DNA from: Lucinisca nassula
Lineage: Eukaryota > Mollusca > Bivalvia > Lucinida > Lucinidae
Reading direction: 5' to 3'
Length of the DNA: 64,000 nucleotides
NCBI GenBank assembly: GCA_963580285.1
Contig: OY757017.1
Span: 113,493,245-113,557,244, forward strand
Shown: positions 1-11,416 of the stretch, piece by piece
Numbering within the stretch: position 1 is the stretch's first letter
Layout: every line of letters starts with the position of its first letter
The notes under the pieces: model-generated
Told to the model about the DNA's origin: nothing
Seen by the model: only the letters and a program-made list of their open reading frames with translations
Databases searched by the model: none
Program-made: the position numbers and the translations under genes

Positions 1-203
1 GACCTTGATGTGCAGACTGGAACCATTTGAACAACTCTGAAAGGGAACCGCCTACGAATCATTCCTATGAAGTTTGGTCATAATCCGATCAGTGGTTAAT
101 GAGATGTCTTTTGAAGAAATTGTTTACGCAAGGATGGGCGCACGGCGGACGAAAAGTGATCCCAAAAGCTCACCTCATCATTACATGACAGGTGAGCTAT
201 AAA
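1..203 (+). repeat. 3' end of a Helitron-like tandem-repeat element
   Basis: This stretch matches the terminal domain at 1675-1880: the same 'ggaaccatttgaacaac' and 'ccgatcagtggtt' blocks, then a hairpin made of GCTCACCT and AGGTGAGC at its end. It is the end of an element that starts before the window. Assignment to non-autonomous Helitron-like elements is inferred from the layout (tandem core plus 3' hairpin). Confidence 0.55.
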
Positions 204-685
204 AACGAAAAAAATAGGCCTGACCCCCTTATATGACAAATGGACTTGTCCAATATATGGCAGTGGAAGAGTCTAATAGCATACAATGGGTTAATGTCCC
301 CATCAAGAATGTAAGATTTCGTTCCTATGAATTATTATTGTATGTATATATGTATTGCATGTCACAGAAATTGTGAAATAAATATGTATATTAAATTTTT
401 ACCAAGTAAATACAGGATTTTCTATGAGAAAGAAAAATGATATTATATCACAAAGAGAAATAGTTCCCACTGAGAAATATTACCCTGCCGGAACTTATTT
501 TCTCACCTAAAAATCCTGTCTTGTGCCCCACAGAGTATCCCTGTACACCATAGTGCTAAAAATAAATTCCTAACCTAATTTTAGAACTAAATGATTAGAC
601 TTAATCTAAGGCAAAATTCACAATGGAGAAACAGTTCATTGGAGATACTAGTATTAAAATTGTCTTATCTGTCTCTAAAAGTATC
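204..685. other. No gene seen; AT-rich spacer
   Basis: No coding signal. Positions 230-295 ('atggacttgtcc', 'ggaagagtc', 'acaatgggttaa') recur in diverged form at 63090-63145, so part of it is a dispersed repeat of unknown class. Confidence 0.5.
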
Positions 686-1880
686 AAGAGGGCCATGATG
701 GCCCGATCCATAGGGTAAGAAGTGAGCCCCTGGGAGAGCCATTACTGGCCCCGGGCTATAATTTCAATTATCTTGGTAGTGGTCTAAAAAGTGAAGCTTC
801 ATACCAAATATCAAAGACTGGAGCGGTCTGGTTTCAGACAAGAAGATTAAAATTTTGAAGGTTTTTCCTCTTCTTCAGTTTAAAGTACAGGGCCCACTCT
901 GTGGTGTTGACGTACTTGGATATATATATATATCTATATAAATCTTGGAGTCCCTGGGGCGGGCCATTTTTGACCCCAGGGCTTTAATTTGAACAATCTT
1001 GCTAGAAATCCATAAGACAAAGCTTCATGTCAATTATCCAAGACCTTGGCCTTCTGCATTTGACTTGACTTCTATTTCCTAGGGCTATAATTTGAACAAT
1101 TTTGATAGAGGTCCACTGGATGAAGCTTCACACCAAATATCAAAGATCTGGGCCTTGCGGTTTCAGAGTAGAAGACTTGTTTTTAATTTCCCTATATAAG
1201 TCAATGTTAAACTGAAGGGCCCCCGGGCGGAGGCATTTTTGGCCCAAAGGCTATGATTTGAACAATCTTGGTAGAGGTTCAGTAGATGTAGCTTCATGCC
1301 AAATAGCAATGACCTGGGCCTTGTGGTTTCAGTGAAGTAAATTTTAAATATTTTAACTACCAGTAAAGGGCCCGGGGCGGCAATTTTTTGGCCCTAGGGC
1401 TATAACTTGAACAGTCTTGATAGAGGTTCACTAGATGAAGCTTCACGCCAAATACCAAAGACCTGGTCCTTGCAGTTTCGGAGAAAATTTCCCTGTATAA
1501 GCCTCTGTAAAACCAAAGGCCCCCGGACGGGGGCATTTTTGGCCCCATGGCTTTAATTTGAAGAATCTTGGTAGAGGTACACTAGATGAAGATTCATACC
1601 AAATATCAAAGGCCCAGGCCTTGTGGTTTCAGAGAAGATTTTGCAAGTTTTCAGTGAAAAAATCTATTTTCGGCTCCTGTGACCTAGATTTGCAATGGAC
1701 TGGAACCATTTGAACAACTTTGAAAGGGGCCCAGCTAAGGATCATTCCTGTGAAGTTTGGTCAAAATCCGATCAGTGGTTTAGGAGGAGATGTCGTTGGA
1801 AGAATAGTTTACAGAAGCACGCATGGACGACGGATGAAAAGTGAACACAAAAACTCACCTTGTCACTATGATACAGGTGA
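686..1880 (+). repeat. Helitron-like element, tandem family alpha
   Basis: It begins near a GGGCCATGATGGCCC palindrome, continues as roughly six imperfect units of about 150-155 bp ('ggcccccgggcggg', 'gatgaagcttcatacc', 'ccaaagacctgggcc'), and ends in the terminal domain also seen at 1-203, closing with an ACTCACCTTGTC / AGGTGAGCT hairpin. Short open frames inside are by-products of the GC-rich unit. Confidence 0.55.
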
Positions 1881-2540
1881 GCTAAAAGGAATGTTGTAGG
1901 TACTTGTTGGACCAGTCACAACATAGCATTTCACAGGTATCCATAACATCTTTTTCAAATAATCAAAAATATTATCCCCATTTTCCCATCTTTTCTCTTT
2001 ATCTGAATTGCAAATACTTTCTGGCAACAAGAATGAGTTCAGATCCCATGGGCAGTAAATTTGTCTGTTAAAAAGGCTGACACGATTAATCGTATAATCG
2101 ATCGATAAATTCCGCAAAAATGATAATCATTTCTGACTTGCTTTTAATCGATTACTTGATAGGTACAATTTAATTACTACCCGAAGTTATGCCTAAAACA
2201 GCTGGATGAGTGGCAAACAGTGCAGACCCTGATGATATGCTGCATTATGCGGCATCCCATCTTGGTCTACACTGTTTGCTCAGGCCTGTCTGTTCAAATA
2301 TACATATGGTAAAGACCAACATATGGTAAGAGTCATGCTTAGACAGAAAGCCAGACAGGTAAAATAATGACAAAAACCTTAGCGATTACTAATCGATTAT
2401 CGACCACAGTGACAAGACTGATAATCAATCATCCTTTCAGCTCCGATTAGCCAACCCTATCTGTTAACCAAGTCATCTACATCTACCATCCATGTGCTGC
2501 GCTCTACAGGGTTGTACGAACATCTGTCTCAATCTGGTTG
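1866..2540 (-). pseudogene. Minus-strand reading frame split by a hAT-type MITE
   Basis: The minus strand of 2063-1866 is open and protein-like (YCPWDLNSF, then KRWENGDNIF and WIPVKCYVV). Removing the MITE at 2072-2459 and one target duplication joins this frame without a shift to further open codons (NPVERSTWM, VDVDDLVN) at about 2526-2468. A stop lies just upstream and the other end runs into the Helitron-like terminus at 1880. I do not recognise the protein. It may be a disrupted exon or an old transposon ORF. Confidence 0.3.
2072..2459. mobile_element. hAT-type MITE with perfect 8-bp target duplication
   Basis: A 388-bp element flanked by TCTGTTAA at 2064-2071 and 2460-2467. Ends are imperfect inverted repeats (AAAGGCTGACACGATTAATCG-type against the complement of CGATTAGCCAACCC). 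The interior has an imperfect palindrome at 2219-2282. A second full copy in the opposite orientation lies at 26540-26919. The 8-bp duplication and AGGGYTGRC termini suit the hAT superfamily (inference). No transposase is encoded. Confidence 0.75.
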
Positions 2541-3070
2541 TCCATGAACAGATCCAAATCAAATTAGCTGCCTTATGGTACACAAGAGCATGTCAAAGAA
2601 ACACTTCTTTAACTGACAATGTTTACAAAGACATGCAACCAGTGTCTTTCATGGATGTGTCCTGATCTATTGCCGTTGGTCCCAAGTCAGGGTCTAACTG
2701 CTCTCTTCTTCATCCAGATAATGAGTCTGCTGTACGAAAGGCTATCAATCAAATTTGCCATCCATTATACTCTCAGCTCCGATTAGCCAACCCTATCTGT
2801 TAACCAAGTCATCTACATCTACCATCCATATGCTGCGCTCTACAGGGTTGTACGAACATCTGTCTCAATCTGGTTGTCCATTAACAGATCCAAATCAAAT
2901 TAGCTGCCTTAATGGTTCACAAGAGCATGTCAAAGAAACACTTCTTTAACTGACAATGTTTACAAAGACATGCAACCAGTGTCTTTCATGGATGTCAGGC
3001 TCTAAGTGCTCTCTTCTTCATCCAGATAATGAGTCTGCTGTAAGAAAGGCTATCAGTTGAATTTGCCATC
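2437..3070 (+). repeat. Direct tandem duplication, about 336 bp unit
   Basis: The segment beginning 'tcagctccgattagcc' at 2437 is repeated from 2773 with few differences; copy 2 lacks about 37 bp near 'gatgtgtcctgatc'. Both copies start inside the 3' end of the MITE at 2072-2459, so the duplication followed that insertion. Confidence 0.8.
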
Positions 3071-3094
3071 CATTATACCCAAATGCATCAAGCA

Positions 3095-3170
3095 TGCATT
3101 GCAGTCGATCTATTTCTTCAAGCCCTGTTGTGTGTGTGTGTGGGGGGGGGGGGCACAATTTTCAACAATA
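3095..3170. repeat. SINE-H fragment plus GT/G run
   Basis: 'gatctatttcttcaagccc' matches the head end of the SINE-H family (minus orientation), followed by a (GT)n and a G run. Confidence 0.5.
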
Positions 3171-3377
3171 TGTGTACATATGATTTTTCGGTATTGATGC
3201 TTTTGGAGAAATTCACATTAACAGCTACACTTTAAAAGAACCCTGAATTAATCAATACCTTCAGAACAGACTGGCTTCCTATACAAACGTGAGAGAAACA
3301 TTGAAATGCGAAAGTGACAAGATAAACGATCAGCAGAAATGGATAGAAAAAAAAAATGAATTAACTCTGTTTGCCTA

Positions 3378-3693
3378 TGGAGCATGGTAGCTCAGTGGTT
3401 AGTGTACTTGCCTATCATGCTTATGCTAGAGGCCCCCAGTTCAATTCCGGGCAGCGGTAAGAAAATTGTGGTGTCTGAACTGCTACACTGGCATCATGAA
3501 TGCCACAAGGTGCACTGTCCTTCGGATCGAGACGTTAACCGGAGGCGCCCTGTACAGGGAGAACCATCCCTGTGCAAGTAAAAGATCCCTACAAGAAATA
3601 TCTATCTCTATTTTCTGCCAACCCCTCTCTCGAGTGTTACAGGCAGATTGCATGATTACTATGTAGGCTTTTATTCTGCAAACCTGGACTGTA
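3378..3693 (+). mobile_element. tRNA-derived SINE, family A
   Basis: The head has a pol III A-box-like TAGCTCAGTGGTTAGTG and a B-box-like AGTTCAATTCC. The body holds 'ggatcgagacgttaacc' and 'gggagaaccatccctgtg'. Copy 2 is at 3832-4183. It is not a functional tRNA gene: the 3' acceptor side is missing. Confidence 0.7.
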
Positions 3694-4318
3694 TTTGTTT
3701 GATTTGAGGTTTAACCTCCTCCTCAACACTGAAAAGGTAACTTTGGAGATGTTGCTTCTAATTTTGTGGTACTTTTACCCGATATTGAGATGAAATGACA
3801 TCTCAAGCTCTGCCTCCCAATTTATAAGCATGGAAGGACGGTAGAGCATGTTAGCTCAGTGGTTAGTGCACTTGCCTCTGATGCTAGAGGTCGCGGGTTC
3901 GATCCCCAGCAGTGGCGATAAAATTTTGATGTCCAAACACGCTCCATTCACGGCATTGACATCATTTGCAGGGATGAATGTCAAAATGTACACCGTCCTT
4001 TAGATCTGGACGTTAACTAGAGGCCCCCTGTGCAGGGAGAACAATCCCCTGTGCGGGTTAAAGATCCCTACCGTAATTATATGATTACTGTGCAGGCTGT
4101 CATCATGCAAACCTGGAGTGTATGTAATGTACACCTGCGGTAATGGTCAAATGTGACCAACACAGTATCAGTAGATAGATAGATAGGATGGGTCCGACTT
4201 ACACCGCTTTGCGTTGGCAGGCCTAGTTCCTCTAAGGGGTTAACCAGTTCTCATGGTTAGATACAGCTCTGTGTGGAAGCATCATGGTATTTCTTCAAGC
4301 CCGGATGGGACGGGGCCG
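3694..4318 (-). mobile_element. SINE-H copy interrupted by SINE-A
   Basis: On the plus strand it runs from 'tttgtttgatttgagg' to 'gatgggacggggcc'. The family reads as a SINE on the minus strand: head GCCCCCGCCCATCGGGGC, tail GACGTTAAACCTCAAATC then CAAACAAA. Family A is inserted at about 3832-4183, in the block that elsewhere reads 'agcatggacggg'. Confidence 0.65.
3832..4183 (+). mobile_element. tRNA-derived SINE, family A, nested
   Basis: A-box-like TTAGCTCAGTGGTTAGTGC and B-box GGGTTCGATCCCC are better preserved than in the copy at 3378. The tail has 'gatagatagatagg'. It sits inside SINE-H, so it is younger than that copy. Confidence 0.7.
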
Positions 4319-4348
4319 TCCTGGAGTACATGTGATGTACACCTGCAG

Positions 4349-4968
4349 GTAATCCTCGTGAGAGGGTGGTTCAGTAAAATAAACAAAAGAATTTCAAGGC
4401 ATTATGCTTGGTAGGACATAAAGCGAATCGGAATTACAATGGAAATACTGGAAATAAACGAAAACTAGGATGTTGCTGTCGAATAGCCGAATAGAAACGC
4501 GGCCGTAAGGTAAATAGAAGACCGGTACTTGATGTTTTTATTTTGCGCCAACTGTCAAACAGTTTGTCTATGAAAATGCAATAAGCGTCTCTGCAAAATG
4601 GATCAATAATAGAGAAGCAGTCATCGTGAAGTTTTTGAAAATCGCAATTTACAGTTTTTATTTATTTATTAATTTTTAGTTGGTCAGATACGACAAAAAG
4701 TAATACATACGTATATAAGTAGGCAGCATTTAAGATCGAAAACAGAAAATAAATAAAAAAAGTGACAGTCATGCAGTGCGCCTCACCGGAATTCTCGGGT
4801 CTCGCGAGAAAATTGAATCACTTCAACTTTTTTCATAGGCAATGCCGCTGACAACAACAACATGTGCTTGTATACGCGTTACCTATAGTCGGACATGAGT
4901 CCGATGTTACGGACGACATCGGCCGATGCCAAAGGCATCGGCCGACTCATGTCCGTATTATCTATCTT
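4349..4968 (+). repeat. 0.6-kb element, copy 1, with terminal palindrome
   Basis: Shares a long block with 5156-5886 ('tggaaatactggaaataaac', 'ttttgcgccaactgtc', 'aatgcaataagcgtctctgc'). It ends in a palindrome at about 4899-4960 in which GCCGATGCC and GGCATCGGC pair and GACATGAGTC and GACTCATGTC pair. No long ORF. Superfamily unknown. Confidence 0.6.
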
Positions 4969-5155
4969 GTTGTTGTTGTATATCTATAAGGCATTTTATC
5001 GCTGCCTATGATCTCCTGGTACTTAAGTAAGTCACTTGTGCATTTCCCTATGAGAAAAACACATGATGCTCCTATTACAATGCCCTTCAAAATCTTTTAG
5101 TGCTCCTTTTAATTATCTATCTCTGTTTACTGCCAACCCCTCCATGAGTGTAAGC

Positions 5156-5886
5156 CTCGTTTGAGGGTGTTGCAGTAAAAGAAGAAAGGGAATTCCAAGG
5201 CCCCCCTTAGGCATTAATTCATGCTTGTTTGTATCACACACTGCGAGTCGGAACTACCATGGAAATACTGGAAATAAACGAAAACTAACCTGTTTCTGTC
5301 AAATAACGCGGCCGGAAGGTAAACAGAAGATTGGTACTCGATATTTTTATTTTGCGCCAACTGTCAGACAGTTTGTCTATGAAAATGCAATAAGCGTCTC
5401 TGCAACATGGATTAATAATAGAGAAGCAGTCATCGTGACGTTTTTGAAGAGTCTGAATTTACAGTTTTTATTTATTTATTTATTTTTATTTGGTCGGATA
5501 CGTCAAAAAGTAATACATATAGCGGGTTGAAATACGAAAATGAGAAAAAAGAAGCTTAAAAGATGAAAGTAGATTGGTTCCCCTTCGTTATTACCTCCCC
5601 TTCCGTACGCACATAACCAATGTTGTAGCCACTAGCGGAGACATTTACGACAAGGGAACCAATCTAAGATGAAAGTTGTACTTGACTGGGGACCGACTGT
5701 GTGAAAGGCAGACATTTTATTAGAAGGAAGAACGCGTGAACCATACACCGGAAGTTGTCTCGCATAGTCTCACCGAGAATTCACGTGATTTGACCATCAA
5801 AAAATATTTATCAGGGAAGCGAATTACGTTGTTATGACAACGCGTGCACCTCTTAGTCTATAGACGGACATGTTCATGTCCGTATT
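5156..5886 (+). repeat. 0.6-kb element, copy 2
   Basis: Diverged direct copy of 4349-4968, ending in a shorter palindrome GACATGTTCATGTC. A 95-bp MITE (5571-5665) is inserted in it. A 101-codon open frame at 5225-5530 is interrupted in copy 1 and is not supported as a gene. Confidence 0.6.
5571..5665. mobile_element. 95-bp MITE with 9-11 bp target duplication
   Basis: Ends are AGATTGGTTCCC and GGGAACCAATCT. AAGATGAAAGT flanks it on both sides (5560-5570 and 5666-5676). A duplication of 9 bp or more suggests a Mutator-like origin (inference). No coding capacity. Confidence 0.75.
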
Positions 5887-6246
5887 AAATCCATACCCTT
5901 ATTAATGAAGGATATTTTGAAGAAATGGCGTTTATGATTAATTTCAGAATCAATGTAAGGACGGAGAGTATGCTGAGTATAGCCTCAAGTTAAGAGAGCC
6001 GCATCATATAACTGATGAGAACTATCGTAGAATTTATTCGCCACGGTGTCCAGAAGACGTAAAACAGAAATGAATTTAAAAATGAAAGCATAGAGTGGCG
6101 TCCATGATTTATTAATATAATTGACAGTCACTTCAGTCTAGTATTGTTTCGTTTAAACGCACGTGATTTACGTTTAAAGTTACCATTTTTCCTGGTGCCG
6201 TGAGATCTAGTTCTGCGTTTTCGACTTTCCAGGAGCGAGAAAATAT
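5887..6246. other. No gene seen
   Basis: AT-rich sequence before the Penelope-like copy. It has no similarity to the equivalent upstream part of the copy at 52938, so the retroelement homology starts near 6247. Confidence 0.45.
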
Positions 6247-7345
6247 CAATGTCAAGTCTGTCTACTTACGATTTTTCCACTCTTTACACTACGCTTCCCC
6301 ATAATCTTATAAAAGAAAAGCGTAATGATTTGAATGGGCTTTTCACAGAGACGATTCTCTCTATCTTGCATGTAATGTCAGAAATGCATTTTTTCACTTC
6401 TAAATAGCATAAGAATTATACACTTTGGTCATGTCAGAAAATGTGTGATGCCCTCACCTTTCTACTTGACAATATTTATATTAGATTCGGTACTAAGTTA
6501 TTTAGACAAATTGTGGGTATTCCGATGGGTACGAATTGCGCACCTCTTGTGGCTGATCTGTTCTTGTATTGTTATGAAAGAGACTTCATGTTGTCGCTTT
6601 CCATTGATAACCAATCTGAAATTATTGAAGCTTTTAGCTCCACTTCTAGATATTTTGATGATTTGTTAAATATTGATAATACCTTTTTCGATGGTTTGAT
6701 CAGTCAGATTTACCCCCCAGAATTTCAGTTAAATAAAGCAAATTCTTCTGATACCGAGGCCCCGTTTTTGGATTTACATCTATCTATTGTAGATGGGTTT
6801 GTTTCGTGCAAAATTTATGATAAACGCGATGACTGATTTTGAGATTGTAAATTTTCCTTTTTTGGATGGTGATGTTCCTCGTGCGCCATCCTATGGCGTT
6901 TATATTTCGCAATTAATTCAATTTGCTACAGTGTGTAGTCATGTAAATGACTTCAACACTCGTAATAAATTATTAACGGCTAAACTCCTTAATCAGGGTT
7001 GTCGGTACCATAAACTACGCAAAGCCTTTTCAAAATTTTATAGACGCCATTCTGATTTAATTTCAAAATTCAATATTGGACTTAAATCTCTTCTGCAACA
7101 AGGTCTATCGGAACCCGAATTTTATGGTGACTTAGTATATAAATTCAGAAAAAAATATAACCGCAATGACTTCAGCACCCAATTTCGTAAAATCATTCTT
7201 CGATATAAAAAGATTGGGTACAACATGGATGTTATACGACAGACTGCATGCATGGTAGTTAACCCAATCACATTTGGCAACTTTGCTTCCCTCTTTAATT
7301 GCACGCCGGTGGGTCAGGCCTCAGATTCTATGACGGCTCCAACGT
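6247..7345 (+). pseudogene. Penelope-like reverse transcriptase, broken
   Basis: Frame pieces 6247-6440, 6441-6836 and 6793-7347 together cover most of a reverse transcriptase. FSTLYTTLPHNLIK is at the start, QIVGIPMGTNCAPLVADLF gives the GxPMG block, and RYFDDLL gives the catalytic YxDD. Then come DTEAPFLDLHLS, KIYDKRDD, VNFPFLDGDV and YGVYISQLIQFA. At least two frameshifts and an early stop (after FTSK near 6405) break it. No GIY-YIG nuclease domain is visible. Penelope-like is the best fit; another RT lineage is possible. Confidence 0.7.
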
Positions 7346-7925
7346 AAAGGCTTATAGAGAATTAGAGAGATCTAATTCAAGGTAATGTTGGTTGGTGCCT
7401 GATGCTCTGTCTCTGGTCGGGCCCATCGGAGTCTAACTGTTGGTTTTCTTTTGCTCCAGCATTTCAGTGGTTTCTGTCTGTCGAGTCCTCACCGTTGTCT
7501 CACCTCTGTGGTTCTTTGATTTTTTGTGTTCACGGAGATGTTGCACTGATGAGTTAGGAGGCCTTCATGCGGACTGAACAAATTATTTGTCTAAATCGCG
7601 ACGGAAGTAAGGGGGAGGATTGTGGCCACGTAAAATCGATTTAAGCCCCCCAGTGGAAATCTTTCCACTGACCGTTCCAAGGCGTTTCTGTGGCAATTTA
7701 TTTATGGTGTTGTTTGTTACTTACTGTGTGTATCACTTGTGTCTTATTATTTTGGATGGCCATATGGCCATTTTGTGGGAAAGTAACTGTCCTTATAGCC
7801 TTCCTTTGTTTAGGTTTCCATTATGGTCTGGTCGCTTAATGTTTGTGTTTCTTTCCCTTTGGTGTCTTTGATGGGTGGAGTAAGTTAATTGTATCGATTC
7901 CTGATCTTTGTTTTACTTCTACTTT
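6247..7925 (+). mobile_element. Penelope-like element copy 1, RT plus 3' tail
   Basis: The RT remnant is followed by about 580 bp of non-coding tail ending 'gatctttgttttacttctac'. The same 3' terminus is shared by 12494-12942, 36052-37340 (minus) and 38341-38443, which defines the element's 3' end precisely. The 5' side is truncated. Confidence 0.7.
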
Positions 7926-7961
7926 TTATTCATTCCTACCAACCCAGAAAACACAACGCGA

Positions 7962-9836
7962 AGAATAGACTGAAATACAGTAATTACGTAACAAGGGAAT
8001 GCACATGAAATATGAAAGTCCTGTCACAAACCAATTAAAGGTTATGGCCGATATTAAAGTTTTTAAAAGATAGGTCACATGTCAAGGTCATGAGGTCAAA
8101 TATAATGGTACCACTGGAACTGTCTTGTGTCAGGGAATGCACGTGTGAAATATGAAAGGCCTATCACTTTGCAATAGAAAGTTATGGCAAATATTAAAGT
8201 TTTAAAGAAGTAGGTCATACATCAAGGTTAAGGTCACGAGGTCAAAAATTATGGTACCACTGGAACGGTCTTTTGACAAGGAATGTACATGTGAAATATA
8301 AAAGCCCTATTACCATTCAACAGTTATGGCCAATATTAGTGTTTAAAGAGCACCGCAGGTGGGTGCCATGCATCTCTGTTTTTTGTATGTCACAGTTGGG
8401 AGATAAATCAGACAACTTGCATGACAGAGTCAGATCTGACTTGGTCAGATTGTTTGTTTGTATTGGAAGTTTAACAGCCCAGTCAACACTATTTAAGGCT
8501 ATTTTTGAGCCAGTCAGTTAACCTATCCACACTTTTCCTGGACAGGCTTATACGTAAGCGGTTATCCAGTTCAGTGCACTTTCTTTCGCCAGAAACTGAC
8601 AACTGCCCTTCTTGAATCAGTGGAAAGGAGAGAATGACCATAGAAAAGATTTCATGATCAATCTCCATGAAAAAATGTGGCCGACCCCGGCAGGTATCGA
8701 ACCCGCGTCCTGAACTTCCGTCAGATGCCCATCCGACTGAGCTACAGAGGCCGGCTGGTCAGATTGTAGCTCTTGTGATGATAAATATACAAATGTGTGT
8801 CAGGTTTCATGAGGCTGGGCCAAATACTTTTGGAAACAGGACCAAGGTTTAAGTTTTTTGTTGAAAAATAGGTCAGAGGTCAAAGTCACAGGTCAAAACG
8901 TTTCCTATCAATGGAAGGGTCTTGCTCCAAGGAACATGCATGTAAATTTGGAATGCTGTATTGTTTGAGAGACCAAAACATTTTCTTAAAACCAATGTTT
9001 CTTTTTTCGTGTGTCACAAAGGAAGATAAATCAGTCAATTGCATGATAGTGTTACGGAACTTGGTAAGAATGTAGCTGTTGTGGTCATAAAGATCTGTGT
9101 CAAGTTTCATGAAGCTAGGGCAAATATGTTTGGAAATTTTTGGTTACTTTTTCATATTAGTCTGAAGTTCAAAGGTCAGGGTCACAGGTCAAAAAGCTTG
9201 GTATCAATAAAAAGTTTTGTCCCAAGGAACATCTATGTGAAGTTTGAAGGCTGTATTGTTAGTGGTAGTAAAATAAGTCAAAATTGTTTAAAAAAAGGGA
9301 GAGAAAAGGGGTGATAATTCAGTCAAATTGCGTGGTAGAGTTATGGACACTTGGAGAGAATGTAATTCTTGTGATGGGGAGTATACGTGTGTGAAGTTTT
9401 TATGAAGCTAGGACAAATACTTTGGAAATATGATCAAGGTTAAGGTTTTGGGTTAATTTTTTGGAGAAAAAAAACAGGTCAAAGTTAAAAGGTCAAGGTC
9501 CAAAAGTTCGGTATCAGTGGAAAGGTCTTGTCCTAAGGAACATCGATGTGAACTTTGAAGGCTCTTTTATAAATAGCAATGAAATGAGAGGAAAAAAGTA
9601 GAGGAGAGATAAATCAAGCAAAATAAACAACGCAGTTATAGCCCTTGGTCAGAATGTAGCTCTTGTAATGTGAGTATGCGTATGAAGTCTCATGAGGTCA
9701 GGTCAAATACTTTTCAAGTTATAGCCAAGGTTAGGCTTTTTGGAATGCCAATGACGACGATGACAATGCAGATGCCGGAGTGACGACAATAGCTCAAAAG
9801 TTTTTCTTTGAAAAACAGATGAGCTAAAAATAGCCA
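7962..9836 (+). repeat. Tandem array, family beta, Helitron-like
   Basis: Imperfect units of about 140-300 bp carry 'aggtcacatgtcaagg', 'ggtaccactggaac' and 'gtgaaatatgaaag', ending in a weak hairpin (ATAGCTC ... GATGAGCT). A SINE-B interrupts it at 8453-8756. Many TCAAGGTCA-type half-sites are present. Confidence 0.5.
8453..8756 (-). mobile_element. tRNA-derived SINE, family B, perfect 10-bp duplication
   Basis: On the minus strand: A-box TAGCTCAGTCGGATGG, B-box GGGTTCGATACC, a body with 'ttcttgaatcagtgg', and a tail ending in TTCCAATACAAACAAACAA. GGTCAGATTG flanks both sides (8443-8452, 8757-8766). Other copies: 20478, 24665, 55301, 62703. Confidence 0.85.
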
Positions 9837-10184
9837 TAACAAGAGATGGCGAATTCCCCGACCAAAAGCCAAAATGGCCTTCAGAAGCTTGTTAACAAAG
9901 GGCAAGTGCAGCAGAATTAAAATACACAAGTAAACCCTAAGTATATTGCTGCAGCATCTGCAGGATTTTGTATTTCGTAAATGTAATGTTTATTGAGACT
10001 ATCTTCACCTAATGGAACTAAAGATCACTTCTCAACATGATGGAGATCCAAGATTTCCAATGCACAAATTTAAAGTACTGGTATAATGAGTTGTGATTCT
10101 TGCACATGAAGCACCTTTTCAATCTTGTGACAAGAACCAGCAATCTCATATGGACATCACAAGATTATATTGTCAGAGGAGATA
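9837..10184. other. No gene seen
   Basis: Spacer between tandem-repeat elements. A minus frame at 9929-9714 is hydrophobic but lies in array-derived sequence and is not supported. Confidence 0.4.
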
Positions 10185-10520
10185 AGAAAAAAAATCAGGG
10201 CACTGAGAATTGTGGTTCTTGTGCACGACATGCCTGCTTAACGTACCTCTTGTACATCTATACCTGGTACCATCAGTATGTCTCATAGCGGATTGTAGAT
10301 CTGGTGATCACAAGGTAGATCTGGTGATCACAAGGAGGTCAGACTGTTATATTGGAAGTGAATTTAACTCAAATACCACAGCACTAAGAGTTGTGGCTCT
10401 TGCACATGACATGCCTTCTATACCTTGTATACAAGTGTGCCAGGTCCCATCAATATATCTCAAAGGGTATTGGAGTTACGACTAGCACAATGTTATATTG
10501 TCAGGGGAGATAACTAAAAC
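10185..10520 (+). repeat. Tandem array, family delta, first part
   Basis: About two to three units of roughly 150 bp ('cactgagaattgtggttctt', 'gatcacaaggtagatctgg', 'ggggagataactaaa'). The same family resumes at 13686-13983 and 14946-15440, which suggests one element split by later insertions. Confidence 0.5.
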
Positions 10521-11350
10521 TAGACTAGAAATGCATCCATAGGACACGGATGCCCTCCCCCCCCCCCCCCCCCCCTGTAAAATATGTCTATGTTCCTATT
10601 CATTCATAGAAAGTTATTGACCGTGTTTAAGTTTTGGACCCCTTTTTCACGTTTGACCTCTAAGTATCACCTTGACCTTGTAGGTAAGGACCTTGGTTTT
10701 GTGTGAGGCAGATTGTCCCATGATGGCCAACATTTCTGCCAAGTAATTTCAAAACCAATTCAAAGATAAGAAAGTTATTGACTGCGTTTAAGTTTCGGAC
10801 CATTTTTTTACCTTTGACCTCTAAGTATGGCCGTGACGTTGGAGGTACGGATCTGGGTTTGCATGTGACACATCGTCTCATGATGGTTAATATTTCTTCA
10901 CAGTAATTTCAAAATCCATTCGGAAATAAATAAGTTATTGACTGCATTCAAGTTTCGGACCCTTTTTTGACCTTTGACCTCTACGTATGACCTTGACCTT
11001 GAAGGTATGGATCTGGGTTTGCACGTGACACATCGTCTCATGATGGTTAACATTGCTTCGAAGTAATTTCAAAATCCATCCAGAAAGAAAGTTATTGACT
11101 GCGTTTAAGTTTCGGACCCTTCTTTTTACCTTTGACATCTAAGTATGACCTTGACCTTGGAGGTACGGCCCTGCGTTTTGCACGTGACACGTCGTCTCAT
11201 GATGGTTAACATTTCTGCTGAGTAATTTTAAAATCCATCAAGAAATAAGGAAGTTATTGACTGCGACTAAGTTTCAGACCCACGGACGGACGGACAGACA
11301 GGGGCAACGTTATATGCCCTTTCCACAATTCTTTGAATGGCGGGGGCATA
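10521..11350 (+). mobile_element. pearl-like element with (ACGG)n
   Basis: Order: a 5' segment with a C run at 10554-10575; about four 155-bp units ('agttattgactgcg', 'gacctctaagtatgacc', 'gtctcatgatggtt'); a short ACGGACGGACGGACAGACAG run; then a terminal hairpin TATGCCC ... GGGGGCATA. This layout matches pearl/HINE-type non-autonomous elements known from bivalves (established knowledge). The Helitron link is inference. Confidence 0.6.
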
Positions 11351-11416
11351 AAAATGTATTTTTGAAACAATATCCCCCAACCATATGCTTGCCACTAAAG
11401 GACACATAATTAAAAC

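Noticed and set aside
5225..5530. 101-codon plus-strand ORF
   Set aside because: The sister copy at 4430-4720 has stops in the same frame, and there is no domain.
7540..7600. CTGATGAG in the Penelope-like 3' tail as another hammerhead
   Set aside because: The core heptamer is present, but no stem II forms before the following GAAC and stem I does not pair; the copies at 12550 and 36440 show the same. Only the heptamer matches.
7620..7871. 83-codon ORF in the Penelope-like tail (and its 36093-36374 counterpart)
   Set aside because: It is in the non-coding tail; the frame is not kept in the copy at 12660-12900.
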